A DNA stretch of 44,396 nucleotides from JAJRRH01 sp047638815 (GTDB lineage Bacteria > Bacteroidota > Bacteroidia > Flavobacteriales_D > JABDKJ01). Location: positions 1 through 44,396 of the forward strand of contig JBLIMR010000018.1 of NCBI GenBank assembly GCA_047638815.1, written 5' to 3'. The notes below the pieces were generated by a model. It saw nothing but the letters and a program-made list of their open reading frames with translations, was not told the DNA's origin and ran no database searches. The number at the start of each line of letters is the position of its first letter. The first letter of the stretch is position 1. Positions 25,666 through 34,397 of the stretch are shown in pieces. The position numbers were made by a program, and so were the translations under genes.

Positions 25666-26760
25666 ATGGCTAAATCTCTACTCTTCCTACCTGACATCTC
25701 CGGCTTTACCGAGTTCGTGCAATCTACGGAAGCTGCGCATAGTCAACATGTTATTTCTGAACTCCTCGAAGTACTTATTGCGGCAAATTCATTGGATCTA
25801 AAATTGGCCGAGGTTGAAGGGGATGCATTATTCTTTTATAAAGAAGAAGAGATTCCAACACAGGAGGAAATCCTGAATCAAATGGAATCCATGTTCACTG
25901 CATTTTTTAGTCATTTAAAATTATTAAAAACCAATAGGGTATGTCCATGTAATGCATGTGCTACTGCTCCTGACCTCCAATTAAAAATAATAGCACATTG
26001 TGGTGAATTACAGTTCATCTCTGTCCAAAACAATCGAAAACCTTTCGGTTCGCAAGTTATTGAGGCGCATAGATTAATGAAGAACTCGGTGGAAAGCGAT
26101 AATTATGTATTGCTAAGTGATCAGCTAAATAGTGAGATAGATCTAAAGGATAAATACAGCAATCATCTCTATAACTTTGTGGCTGGTCAAAACAATTATG
26201 ATGGTAATGACATCCACTATCTCTACTCTAAAATTGACAATAACAATCTAAGACTCTTACCTTTTTCGCAAGCCAAAAAAGTAGAATTTCCTTCTCAACC
26301 AAACGTTTACTTAAAAAAAGATTTTCCTCTTAGTGCTGACACGCTCATAGAGTACATTACCAACTATTCCTACCGTCACCATTGGGCTGAGGGTGTTGAC
26401 AAATTCGAATTTGACGAAAATATAGTGACCAGAGAAGGTACGGAACACATTTGTGTTATTAATGGCAAACAACTTCATTTTACGGCAGTCACAAAAGATG
26501 GCAAAGCAGATCAGATCGTTTATGGAGAAATGACTACGAGCGTTCCCATTGCTGATGAAGTTTATCAATTTTACATTATTTCACCGACAAGTAATAATTC
26601 TTGTTTATTAGAAGTAGAACTATATTGGAAAGCAAAATCTCCACTTAAGAAAATCATACTTGCCACGCTTGCGAAAGGCATATTCAAGAAGAACTTTAAA
26701 AAAACCATTGATAGTTTATTCAATTATATCATTACAGTCACAGGCAATAACATTTCCTGA
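25666..26760 (+). CDS. DUF2652 protein: cyclase-like domain fused to SRPBCC-like domain
   Basis: 364 residues. The N-terminal half is DUF2652 and resembles class III nucleotidyl cyclases: LPDISGFTEFV with Asp10 (first metal-binding position) and EVEGDALFFY with Asp53 (second). It continues through CPCNACATAPDLQLKIIAH (near 93-111, a cysteine cluster), GELQF, and KPFGSQVIEAHRLMKNSV (near 125-142), which corresponds to the dimer-interface part of the cyclase fold. From about residue 215 a second domain of alternating strands and a long C-terminal helix looks SRPBCC/START-like. Cyclase activity is not shown; the substrate-specifying residues are not obvious. It is flanked by two pseudogenes. Confidence 0.8.
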   Translation: MAKSLLFLPDISGFTEFVQSTEAAHSQHVISELLEVLIAANSLDLKLAEVEGDALFFYKEEEIPTQEEILNQMESMFTAFFSHLKLLKTNRVCPCNACATAPDLQLKIIAHCGELQFISVQNNRKPFGSQVIEAHRLMKNSVESDNYVLLSDQLNSEIDLKDKYSNHLYNFVAGQNNYDGNDIHYLYSKIDNNNLRLLPFSQAKKVEFPSQPNVYLKKDFPLSADTLIEYITNYSYRHHWAEGVDKFEFDENIVTREGTEHICVINGKQLHFTAVTKDGKADQIVYGEMTTSVPIADEVYQFYIISPTSNNSCLLEVELYWKAKSPLKKIILATLAKGIFKKNFKKTIDSLFNYIITVTGNNIS

Positions 26761-26800
26761 CTTAATCAGATCAACGATGAAAGCGTAAAGAAAATAATCA

Positions 26801-27297
26801 ATGAATATTACCAGTCATCTTGTCAAGCACCTACGTAAAGTTTATTTAGGGAGTATTGGACCGCTTCTTCCCTAAAAAAAGCATTGGAAGATGTCACTTG
26901 GCAAGAGGCTCTTCAACAAATTTTTGACTTTAACACGATTGCTATCCTCACGAATCATATTCATTATTATGTTGTTGAAGATTTAAAAGTATTGGACGGA
27001 GCTGACTTATTAGCCAAAGATGAATTAAGCTTCACCCACCCGCCTATTACTTGCGAGTAAGACTGGCAAACGATACAAGAACAAATGTGGATTGATGTTG
27101 AGAAATTTTCCTCAAATATTGAAAAACTATCAGACCAGAAAATGAGCGACCATTTTGTTGATGAAAAATATGGCTCATATTACAGAAACTTAAACGGAAT
27201 CATCGAACATGCCCATTATCATTTGGGTCAGATTATTCTCATAAAAAAAAATCAAAGCGATAGATTCTCATTAATCGATGTTCGTTCTCTCGTATAA
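26801..27297 (+). pseudogene. DUF1572/DinB-superfamily gene with frameshift and nonsense codon
   Basis: The start MNITSHLVKHLRKVY (from 26801) runs into a frameshift near 26845-26850, after which the frame starting GEYWTASSLKKALEDVTW continues to an in-frame TAA at 27058-27060. The frame then resumes with DWQTIQEQMW through FVDEKYGSYYRN and GIIEHAHYHLGQIILIKK to the stop at 27297. Joined, these pieces match the DUF1572 type of DinB-like four-helix proteins (HIHYY, VDEKYG, EHxxYHLGQIV). The metal-type histidines are still present. Two independent lesions make it a pseudogene. Its 3' end overlaps the convergent glycosyltransferase by 27 bases. Confidence 0.88.
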
Positions 27298-28644
27298 ATA
27301 TAGCGAGAATTTATTCTTATAATCAAGCGTCTCAACAACATGATGCGTCCCAGAAAAAGAATAGTTCTCTTTATCATAAGAAGTCTTTAAAAACCAAAAT
27401 CTATCGGCTAGTTTATCCTGGGGCAATTGCGACTCTTCTTGATCAAATCGATTTAGATAATAATTGAAATGAAAGAACTGCTCACAATATACTGCGACAT
27501 CCTCCTGTACATTCTCATCACTGATTCGAATTGCGGCATCCTTCCAACTTTCATTTCTGACACCCCTAGTAATATCATTGATAAAAAAGAAATTCAATAG
27601 CATTGAACATATGACTAGTCCATATAAAACACCCTTTATCTTTACTTTAAAAATGGTTGTTCTCTCCCAGAATATTGCTGTCAACAAAACGATACTTGGG
27701 AAGTAAATAAAGGTATATCTGTAGTGCAACATTGGAATCGTCATTGAGGAAACAACCAAGGGAATAATAAATCCCAGCACAATACTCCCGTATAGAATTC
27801 CAAATAAAACCTTATCCTTTTTTAGCATTTTCAAAGACATCACAAATGCGAACAAGATGAATAAAAACTCTAAAGGATTTTTTCCCGTGTAGTTATATAA
27901 ATACTCAAAAAAGTATCCAACATTCGGTTTGCTCATCCAGCTTTCTGTTGTGTTATTATCAAATAGATATGGCAACCAGGGCACAAATAACAATAGTATG
28001 GCAATTGATGCTCCACAGAATTTCCAAAAATATTTCGATTCAATTTGCTTACTAGCATACATAACAAGTATTGTGAGACCCAGTGAAAAAAGCAGAATAG
28101 CACCATAGTAATGTGTGTATGTCAAGACTATTCCGGCAAGTGAGAAAAGGAATAAATGACTCGTCTTTTTTTCTTTAAAAAATAGAAATAGATGGCTCGT
28201 AACCATCAAAGACAACAAATAAAGCAGCGTGTAAAATCTCCCTTCACCTGAGTATCTAATGTGAAAAAAACTAAAAGTGATTATAACCAGAGCGATGAAG
28301 GCCACTTTGTCATTTACACTGATTCTTTTAGCATAATAATATGTGGAAATCATACCAACAACACCAAGAATAAGCGCCAACAATCGACCGGCAAAATCGA
28401 AGTTTGGAAACAACAATATTGTATAGTGTAAAAGCAAATCAAAGAATGGTGGATGTGTATCTACTTTACAGTCATTGATAATATCCATGGCGTTTCGATC
28501 TGGACCAGAAGTAAGCATAGACCAAATTTCATCCAGCCATAGATCCTCCGTGAAATTTATCAATCGCAGCATAACACCAACACATACGATTATCAAAATA
28601 ATCCAATGGTTTTTATAGAAATTATGCATCGTGATTCTGTTCAT
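27271..28644 (-). CDS. GT39/ArnT-like membrane glycosyltransferase
   Basis: 457 residues with about ten membrane helices. The first periplasmic loop contains the acidic pair of the GT-C fold (NFTEDLWLDEIWS, near 30-42, the LDE motif) followed by THPPFFDLLLHY (near 63-74), both typical of the GT39/GT83-like dolichyl- or undecaprenyl-phosphate-sugar transferases. The C-terminal 100 residues form a soluble periplasmic domain. Such enzymes move a sugar from a polyprenyl-phosphate donor to protein, lipid A or glycan in the periplasm; the acceptor is unknown. It is a lone gene between a pseudogene and a divergent VOC gene. Confidence 0.8.
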   Translation of the reverse strand: MNRITMHNFYKNHWIILIIVCVGVMLRLINFTEDLWLDEIWSMLTSGPDRNAMDIINDCKVDTHPPFFDLLLHYTILLFPNFDFAGRLLALILGVVGMISTYYYAKRISVNDKVAFIALVIITFSFFHIRYSGEGRFYTLLYLLSLMVTSHLFLFFKEKKTSHLFLFSLAGIVLTYTHYYGAILLFSLGLTILVMYASKQIESKYFWKFCGASIAILLLFVPWLPYLFDNNTTESWMSKPNVGYFFEYLYNYTGKNPLEFLFILFAFVMSLKMLKKDKVLFGILYGSIVLGFIIPLVVSSMTIPMLHYRYTFIYFPSIVLLTAIFWERTTIFKVKIKGVLYGLVICSMLLNFFFINDITRGVRNESWKDAAIRISDENVQEDVAVYCEQFFHFNYYLNRFDQEESQLPQDKLADRFWFLKTSYDKENYSFSGTHHVVETLDYKNKFSLYLYERTNID

Positions 28645-28758
28645 GTACGGAGTCTATTACAAAGCTCGAATATCAGAAATTATTCTTCAGAAATATTGTT
28701 TGGCAAGCAAGTTACTCTTTCGAGTAAAATTTATCCCCCTGACAATACACCATGAACA

Positions 28759-28766
28759 TAATTTTG
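28759..28766 (+). promoter_or_regulatory. -7 promoter element of the VOC-OsmC pair
   Basis: TAATTTTG, an exact consensus match, lies 27 bases before the ATG at 28794. Confidence 0.4.
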
Positions 28767-28793
28767 TACCTTGACATTCTAAATAAATAATTC

Positions 28794-29165
28794 ATGATAC
28801 TAGGAGTCTTTTCTATTAGTCTTAGTGTAAAAGACATCAATAAATCCAAAGTTTTCTACGAGAAATTTGGGTTCACACAATTTGCGGGTAGTCTAGAACA
28901 AAATTACCTAATAATGAAAAATGAATCAACAATTATCGGCCTTTTTCAAGGGATGTTTGAAGGAAATATTTTAACCTTCAATCCAGGATGGGATGAAAAC
29001 GCGAGCACGTTAGAATCATTTTCAGATATAAGAGAAATTCAGAAAAACTTAAAGGAACAAGGGGTGCAATTTATTAGTGAGGCAGATGCTAACACCAATG
29101 GACCTGCGAACTTCTTGGCCGCTGATCCAGATGGTAATACGATAATGTTGGATCAACACGTTTAA
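28794..29165 (+). CDS. VOC family protein (glyoxalase-like)
   Basis: 123 residues, a single-unit vicinal-oxygen-chelate protein made of two beta-alpha-beta-beta-beta modules. The first opens with FSISLSVKDINKSKVFYEKF, and the second ends with NFLAADPDGNTIMLDQHV, the typical DPDGN ending. Metal-ligand positions are not all conserved, so enzyme activity cannot be stated. Members include glyoxalases, dioxygenases and antibiotic-binding proteins. It is followed after 12 bases by an OsmC gene and probably shares its transcript. Confidence 0.85.
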   Translation: MILGVFSISLSVKDINKSKVFYEKFGFTQFAGSLEQNYLIMKNESTIIGLFQGMFEGNILTFNPGWDENASTLESFSDIREIQKNLKEQGVQFISEADANTNGPANFLAADPDGNTIMLDQHV

Positions 29166-29177
29166 CTAATTTTTTGA

Positions 29178-29648
29178 ATGAATAATCACAAATACGAAGT
29201 CAACATTGAGTGGACTGGCAACGAAGGTAACGGCACTGCAAACTATAAATCTTATAATAGAAATCATATTATTTCCTCCAAAGGAAAATATGATGAAATT
29301 CTGGGTTCCTCTGACCCATCTTTCCTTGGTGATAAATCGAGATTTAATCCTGAAGATTTATTTTTATCCTCCATCTCAGCGTGTCATATGCTTTGGTATC
29401 TTCATTTATGTTCTATTCATAAAATAATTGTGACTTCGTACATTGACAATACGACAGGCATCATGGAGCAAAGTGAAAATGGCAGTGAAAAATTCACTTC
29501 GGTCACCTTATATCCCAAAGTGATAATTAGCAATATAGAAATGATTTCAAAAGCGATCGAATTACATGTTGAAGCAAATAAAATGTGTTTTATAGCAAAT
29601 TCTTGCAATTTTGAAATTGAGCATGATTCCACTGTTACGGTTCAGTAA
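29178..29648 (+). CDS. OsmC family protein
   Basis: 156 residues. The OsmC/Ohr fold reduces organic hydroperoxides using two cysteines. Here they are in SSISACHMLWYLHLC (the first cysteine, near 74) and EANKMCFIANSC (the second, near 137), in the same places as the peroxidatic and resolving cysteines of the family. FLGDKSRFNPEDLFLSSISA is the usual approach to the first site. Pairing with a VOC protein suggests a small oxidative or electrophile defence unit. Confidence 0.88.
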   Translation: MNNHKYEVNIEWTGNEGNGTANYKSYNRNHIISSKGKYDEILGSSDPSFLGDKSRFNPEDLFLSSISACHMLWYLHLCSIHKIIVTSYIDNTTGIMEQSENGSEKFTSVTLYPKVIISNIEMISKAIELHVEANKMCFIANSCNFEIEHDSTVTVQ

Positions 29649-29714
29649 TAAATTTCGCTAAATCTTCCTGATTCTTATGGCTAATATTGACATTTATTTC
29701 CTCTTAATAGAAGG

Positions 29715-29747
29715 TTTGATCGCTACTTAATAATTATTGTACTTTTA
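29715..29747 (+). promoter_or_regulatory. promoter of the PETase-like gene
   Basis: TTTG (29715-29718), a 21-base spacer and TACTTTTA (29740-29747, one mismatch to TAnnTTTG) precede the ATG at 29778 by 30 bases. Confidence 0.5.
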
Positions 29748-29777
29748 AGGAATGACCAAACCCCAACTCCTATAACC

Positions 29778-31316
29778 ATGAATCTAAAATTCGTATCACT
29801 ATTTTTTATTGTCATTTTGTTGTCATTTCAAGCCTTCTCACAAGACTGTGCAGGCATCAGCTTGTCCTCTATTATGATTCCTGGTCAATACAATATTGGC
29901 GTTATTACTGAGGACGATGGCCTTAGAGATGGCCCAGATTACTTCGAAGGCACGCTATCCTACCCCATTGGAGTTGATGGACCATTGGCAAGCATTGCGA
30001 TTACCACGGGCTTTTTTTCCGATGAAGCGGACATTGCTGATTGGGGACCATTTTTAGCTTCTCATGGCTTTATTGCTTTTACCATTGGCACCAATTCTTA
30101 CCTTGATTTTCCAACAGAAAGAGCATACGGTTTACTTGATGCTTTGGAGTCAATTCGACAGGAAAACGACCGTATTGGCTCACCTCTTTTTGGAAAAGTG
30201 GATGACGAAAGAATGGCTGTTGGAGGATGGAGTATGGGTGGCGGGGGTGCACAATACGCTGCTGTAATTGACACATCTTTAAAAGCAGTTGTTGCACTTT
30301 GTCCATGGTTAAACAGTAATGGCCCGGAAGATCTTAATCATCCCGTTGCTTTGTTAATCATGAGTGCTGAAAATGATGGTACAGCGCCAGTTAATTCACA
30401 TGCTAACATTCATTATGCATCAACTCCAGAAGCGACTGACAAGATGCTTTTCGAAGTCGCAAATGGCGACCATTCTGTAAATAACGAACCTACCGGTGCT
30501 ATGGGTGACGCTGGAAGAATAGCGGTCGCTTGGTTGAGAGCACATCTTTTGGACGATCCGTGTTATTGTCCATTGACTGAAGACCCTGTAAGTACTGCTT
30601 CATCTTACCTCACAAGTTTTGAATGTGCAACTCCAGGTGGGATTTTGTTTAATTTAAAAACATTTTTACAAGGGCCATACGATGTTGGTTTTATGAATGA
30701 CGGTTTGAGATCTGGAAATCATATTCCTTTACAAGAGCCTTACTCCAGCTTAGGATTTACAATTACAGAGAATTCAGGTGCCTTAATTGCTTCAAGTGTA
30801 TTAGATGTAACTGGATCTGATGCCATTGTCGATTGGATAATTGTGGAGTTGAGAGATGGCATTGTGCCCAGCGCTGTCCTAGGATCCCAAGTTGCCTTAT
30901 TACAAAGTGATGGAGACATTGTCAGTCTTGATGGAATAACTCCGGTTCTTTTCACAGACATAATGTCGCCAAATTTTAACATTGCAATTCGACATAGAAA
31001 TCACTTGGGAATGCGAACCTTAAACACATATTCTGGAGAAAATATAAGTATAGATTATTCTGATGTTAATCTCCCGCTTTTTGGGGTCACTGCCATGCAC
31101 GAAGAAAATGGTGTGAGAATGATGTATGCCGGAAACGCAAACTACGATCAACAAATCAACTCTATTGATAAAAACGGTTATTGGAGAATTCAAAATGCAA
31201 ACCAATATGATTATTTCACAACCAATTCGGATTTTGATATGAATGGTGCTATAAATTCGGTGGACAAAAATCTTTATTGGAGAATGAATAATTCTGTTTT
31301 TGAGTCACTGGATTAA
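29778..31316 (+). CDS. secreted PET-hydrolase-like esterase with dockerin-like C-terminal repeats
   Basis: 512 residues: signal peptide (about 1-21), alpha/beta-hydrolase domain of the cutinase/PETase/dienelactone hydrolase group (about 25-262), a middle sheet-rich domain (about 270-440), and two dockerin-like calcium loops (about 451-505). The catalytic triad is Ser152 (GGWSMGGGG), Asp200 (AENDGTAPVNS) and His232 (NGDHSVNNE). WGPFLASHGF, GTNSYLD, FGKVD and CPW (Trp177) also line up with Ideonella PETase, where the equivalents are GWSMGGGG, ENDSIAPVNS and APW. The clamp Tyr of that enzyme is Phe79 here, and its cysteine pair beside Asp and His is Ala and Val. Polyester activity is possible but unproven; a cutinase-like or acyl-ester substrate is equally possible. 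The C-terminal module may serve surface attachment or sorting. Confidence 0.85.
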   Translation: MNLKFVSLFFIVILLSFQAFSQDCAGISLSSIMIPGQYNIGVITEDDGLRDGPDYFEGTLSYPIGVDGPLASIAITTGFFSDEADIADWGPFLASHGFIAFTIGTNSYLDFPTERAYGLLDALESIRQENDRIGSPLFGKVDDERMAVGGWSMGGGGAQYAAVIDTSLKAVVALCPWLNSNGPEDLNHPVALLIMSAENDGTAPVNSHANIHYASTPEATDKMLFEVANGDHSVNNEPTGAMGDAGRIAVAWLRAHLLDDPCYCPLTEDPVSTASSYLTSFECATPGGILFNLKTFLQGPYDVGFMNDGLRSGNHIPLQEPYSSLGFTITENSGALIASSVLDVTGSDAIVDWIIVELRDGIVPSAVLGSQVALLQSDGDIVSLDGITPVLFTDIMSPNFNIAIRHRNHLGMRTLNTYSGENISIDYSDVNLPLFGVTAMHEENGVRMMYAGNANYDQQINSIDKNGYWRIQNANQYDYFTTNSDFDMNGAINSVDKNLYWRMNNSVFESLD

Positions 31317-31338
31317 AGAATATAATCTCAGGTATGTT

Positions 31339-32076
31339 GTGATTAAATTTTTCAGGAAAATACGCCAACAACTATTGACGGAAAACAAATTTAGTAAGTA
31401 TCTATTGTACGCCATAGGAGAAATCGTTCTTGTGGTTATTGGAATATTAATTGCTCTTAGCATCAACAACTGGAATCATGAACGTATCGAGTCTCAGAAA
31501 GAATTAGTCTACTTGGATAATTTGGAACGAGATCTTCAGAACCAACTTATATCCATCGATGTGCAACTCGGATATGAGCAAAAGTATATCGAGTATGGTG
31601 AGCCTATTTTGGAAGATTATCTTGAGACCGATGGCATTGTTTTTGATACAGTTTTTAGCACTAACCTTCGTGTCTTAATGGAGAGAAAAACCTTCGTACG
31701 AACGGACCCTACTTTCGAGGACTTAATCTCATCCGGAAATATTGGGGTGCTGAAGAATAATGGCTTGCGAAATGACATTATCGAGTACTATCAAGAGCTT
31801 GAGCGCGTTGAAAAAGTGATCCAGAATAACAACACTCTTTTAATCGACCAGGCATACGGGCAAAGAATCACTGACTTGGTATATGTTGGGACATTTGGTT
31901 CTGATCGACTGATCAACATTTCAAATGAATTACTCAAGGATCCTGAACGTGAAATGAAATTCATCAATTTGGTCGGTAATAGGACAGGGATAGCTAACAA
32001 TCATGTTGGAACTATGAATGACCTGAGGAAGAAGACAACGGAAATAATACAATTGATGCAAAAAAGTAGATTATGA
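31339..32076 (+). CDS. DUF6090 family membrane protein
   Basis: 245 residues from the GTG at 31339, which gives the family start MIKFFRKIRQQLL; a TTG at 31300 would add 13 residues inside the preceding gene and is less likely. The N-terminus, then KYLLYAIGEIVLVVIGILIA followed by LSINNWN, forms one membrane helix (about residues 25-45) and is the clear DUF6090 hallmark. The rest is a long helical periplasmic or cytoplasmic part. DUF6090 is common in Bacteroidota, often in tandem copies, with no known function. It ends in ATGA overlap with a 38-residue gene. Confidence 0.85.
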   Translation: MIKFFRKIRQQLLTENKFSKYLLYAIGEIVLVVIGILIALSINNWNHERIESQKELVYLDNLERDLQNQLISIDVQLGYEQKYIEYGEPILEDYLETDGIVFDTVFSTNLRVLMERKTFVRTDPTFEDLISSGNIGVLKNNGLRNDIIEYYQELERVEKVIQNNNTLLIDQAYGQRITDLVYVGTFGSDRLINISNELLKDPEREMKFINLVGNRTGIANNHVGTMNDLRKKTTEIIQLMQKSRL

Positions 32077-32189
32077 CAGGATTCAACATTGTAATGGTCA
32101 TCGCCATCATTCTATTTGCCAGACTGGGTGTTCGACTCTTCAGCAAATGGAGGGATATGAATGATGAGGATAATTCAAATGCTTCTTGA
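32073..32189 (+). CDS. 38-residue single-helix membrane peptide
   Basis: The ATG at 32073 overlaps the DUF6090 stop in an ATGA, implying coupled translation. The peptide has one hydrophobic helix (NIVMVIAIILFARLGVRLF, residues about 5-23) and a charged, acidic tail. Too short for family assignment. The overlap is the main reason to believe it is real. Confidence 0.45.
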   Translation: MTGFNIVMVIAIILFARLGVRLFSKWRDMNDEDNSNAS

Positions 32190-32560
32190 AATAAAGAAGT
32201 AATTGGAGATTTAAACTAATTACTATTAGCAGAAATTATCGGAAGAGTGATTACTCGAATGTCAACTTCATAGGTTGATTTTCTACTGATTATTCTTGTT
32301 CCAAATCGGATGTTATTCAATAAATAATGGAAATCGAACCTAAAACTTGAGCTCAATTCGTCATACTTTAAATTTTTAAATGCTGATTAAAAGCATATTG
32401 ACGCTAAAATTTCAGACAAAACAATCAATATAATACTTTTACTTTCGTTAATGATAGTATTGCTATTATATTTGCAATTATTAATATTATGAATGTGACT
32501 ACAGAATTGATCAATTTTATACGCTAGCGCGTGAAATTATTGCGATGATCAAAATGTGAT
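32190..32560. other. 371-base intergenic region with the exporter promoter
   Basis: AT-rich, with no gene seen. It holds the candidate promoter for the operon beginning at 32561: TTTC (32443-32446), a 20-base spacer and the exact -7 element TATATTTG (32467-32474), leaving a leader of about 83 bases. Confidence 0.5.
32443..32474 (+). promoter_or_regulatory. promoter of the ABC exporter operon
   Basis: TTTC at 32443-32446 (one mismatch to TTTG), a 20-base spacer and TATATTTG at 32467-32474, which fits the -7 consensus exactly. It would drive the gene set to about 39175. Confidence 0.5.
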
Positions 32561-34396
32561 ATGTCCAATACATTGCATAGTGCGGAGATGAATTTTAATG
32601 GTGAAAACAGAAAAAACATTGGCCAAACAATTAAAGAGACTGATAAACAACGAAATGAATATGAACAAAATTCTATTGACTTCAAAAGTAAAGTGGATAT
32701 GAAATCAATATCACTAACACCAACACAAAGATTTTGGAGACTGCTAAAGCCAGATCAAAAAGAGATTACTAATGTATACATCTATTCTATTTTCAATGGA
32801 CTGGTAAGTTTATCTCTTCCTCTTGGCATCCAAGCCATCGTGAATTTGATCCAAGGAGGCCAGGTTAGTACATCTTGGATAGTGTTGGTGGGCATTGTTG
32901 TGGTTGGGGTTGCTTTATCCGGATTATTTCAGATTTATCAATTAAAAATAACCGAACAACTCCAGCAGAAAATATTTACACGTGCGGCATTTGAATTTGC
33001 ATTCAGAATGCCTAGAATAAAAATGAGTGCACTTTATAACCACTATGCCCCTGAGCTCATGAATCGTTTTTTCGATATTGTCTCTGTACAAAAAGGATTA
33101 AGTAAGATATTAATTGACTTTAGCTCTGCCAGCATCCAAGTGATATTTGGCCTTATATTATTGTCATTTTATCATCCCTTTTTCATTCTATTTAGTCTTT
33201 TACTGATCTCAGTAATTTATATCATCATGCGCATCTCGATACCTAATGGATTAAAAACAAGCCTAGAGGAATCTAAATATAAATACGCAGTTGTGCACTG
33301 GTTAGAGGAAGTAGCACGAGTATCAACTACTTTTAAATTAGCAGGTGATAGCCCGCTACCTATGAGCAGAACCAACGAGCATGTTGAAGATTATTTAGAT
33401 GCAAGAAATTCTCATTTTTCTATCCTATTGAGGCATTATTCCTTATTAGTTTTCTTTAAAATTTTAGTAGCAACTGGACTTCTAGCAATAGGAGGAATTT
33501 TAGTGATTGAACAGCACATGAACATTGGACAATTCGTAGCCGCTGAAATTATCATCCTACTTGTCATGTCCTCTGTTGAGAAACTAATAATGAGTATTGA
33601 AACGATATACGATGTTCTTACTTCTTTAGAGAAAATTGGTCAGGTAACAGATCTTGAACTCGAAAATTCCGATGGTATAAAAATTAGCGGTAATACAGAA
33701 TGGCAAGGTCTTAGGTTAGAACTGATGCAAGTCTCTTTTGTTTATCCCGACTATGCAAAACAAATTCTAGATGATTTGAATTTATCTGTTGCTGAAAGTG
33801 AAAGAATTTTGATTACTGGAGAAAACGGATCTGGCAAGAGTACCCTTTTGCAAATTGTTGCCGGATTATATTCTCCAATATCAGGAAATATCGCTTACGA
33901 TGGATCGCCAATTGGCAGCCTAAATATAAATGACCTGCAGTCAGTGATAGGTGATTGCCTCTCTCAAGAAAAATTATTTCAAGGGTCAGTTTTAGAAAAT
34001 ATAACCATGGGTAGAGAAGATGCTACCCCAACAAATGTTCTATGGGCCATTTCTAATTTGGGTCTAGAATCTTTCATAAAAACACTTGATAAAGGTATAG
34101 ATACTTCCGTTGGGCCTCACGGACGAAAGTTGCCGATGAGTGTTCAACAAAAGCTGATTCTAGCTAGAAGTATAGTAGATCGTCCAAGACTTTTACTTCT
34201 TGAGGACGCCCTTGAACACGTGGATACATTGGAAAGAAGACGCATTATTGACTTCCTCTTTGATAAGAGAAATCCATGGACAATAATCAGTGTCTCGAAC
34301 TCAGAATACATGTCTGAAAAAGCCGACCGTGTTTTGATTTTGAGTGAGGGAAAAAAATTAACTGAGAAAATTAGAACTAATAAATCGAAGTCTTGA
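32561..34396 (+). CDS. ABC exporter (fused membrane and ATPase domains) with atypical NBD
   Basis: 611 residues. An N-terminal extension of about 50 polar residues precedes a six-helix ABC exporter domain (about 70-350) and a nucleotide-binding domain (about 380-600). There is no peptidase C39 domain. Walker A is intact (GENGSGKST, 420-428). Three catalytic motifs deviate: the LSGGQ signature is MSVQQ (526-530), the Walker B acidic pair is Glu548-Asp549 (LLLLEDALEHVD) where DE is normal, and the H-loop histidine is Asn580. An internal ATG at 32699 (MKSISLTPTQRFW) is an alternative start closer to related proteins. With HlyD and TolC genes it forms a type I-like secretion or efflux system. The cargo is unknown. 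Confidence 0.85.
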   Translation: MSNTLHSAEMNFNGENRKNIGQTIKETDKQRNEYEQNSIDFKSKVDMKSISLTPTQRFWRLLKPDQKEITNVYIYSIFNGLVSLSLPLGIQAIVNLIQGGQVSTSWIVLVGIVVVGVALSGLFQIYQLKITEQLQQKIFTRAAFEFAFRMPRIKMSALYNHYAPELMNRFFDIVSVQKGLSKILIDFSSASIQVIFGLILLSFYHPFFILFSLLLISVIYIIMRISIPNGLKTSLEESKYKYAVVHWLEEVARVSTTFKLAGDSPLPMSRTNEHVEDYLDARNSHFSILLRHYSLLVFFKILVATGLLAIGGILVIEQHMNIGQFVAAEIIILLVMSSVEKLIMSIETIYDVLTSLEKIGQVTDLELENSDGIKISGNTEWQGLRLELMQVSFVYPDYAKQILDDLNLSVAESERILITGENGSGKSTLLQIVAGLYSPISGNIAYDGSPIGSLNINDLQSVIGDCLSQEKLFQGSVLENITMGREDATPTNVLWAISNLGLESFIKTLDKGIDTSVGPHGRKLPMSVQQKLILARSIVDRPRLLLLEDALEHVDTLERRRIIDFLFDKRNPWTIISVSNSEYMSEKADRVLILSEGKKLTEKIRTNKSKS

Positions 34397-34397
34397 T

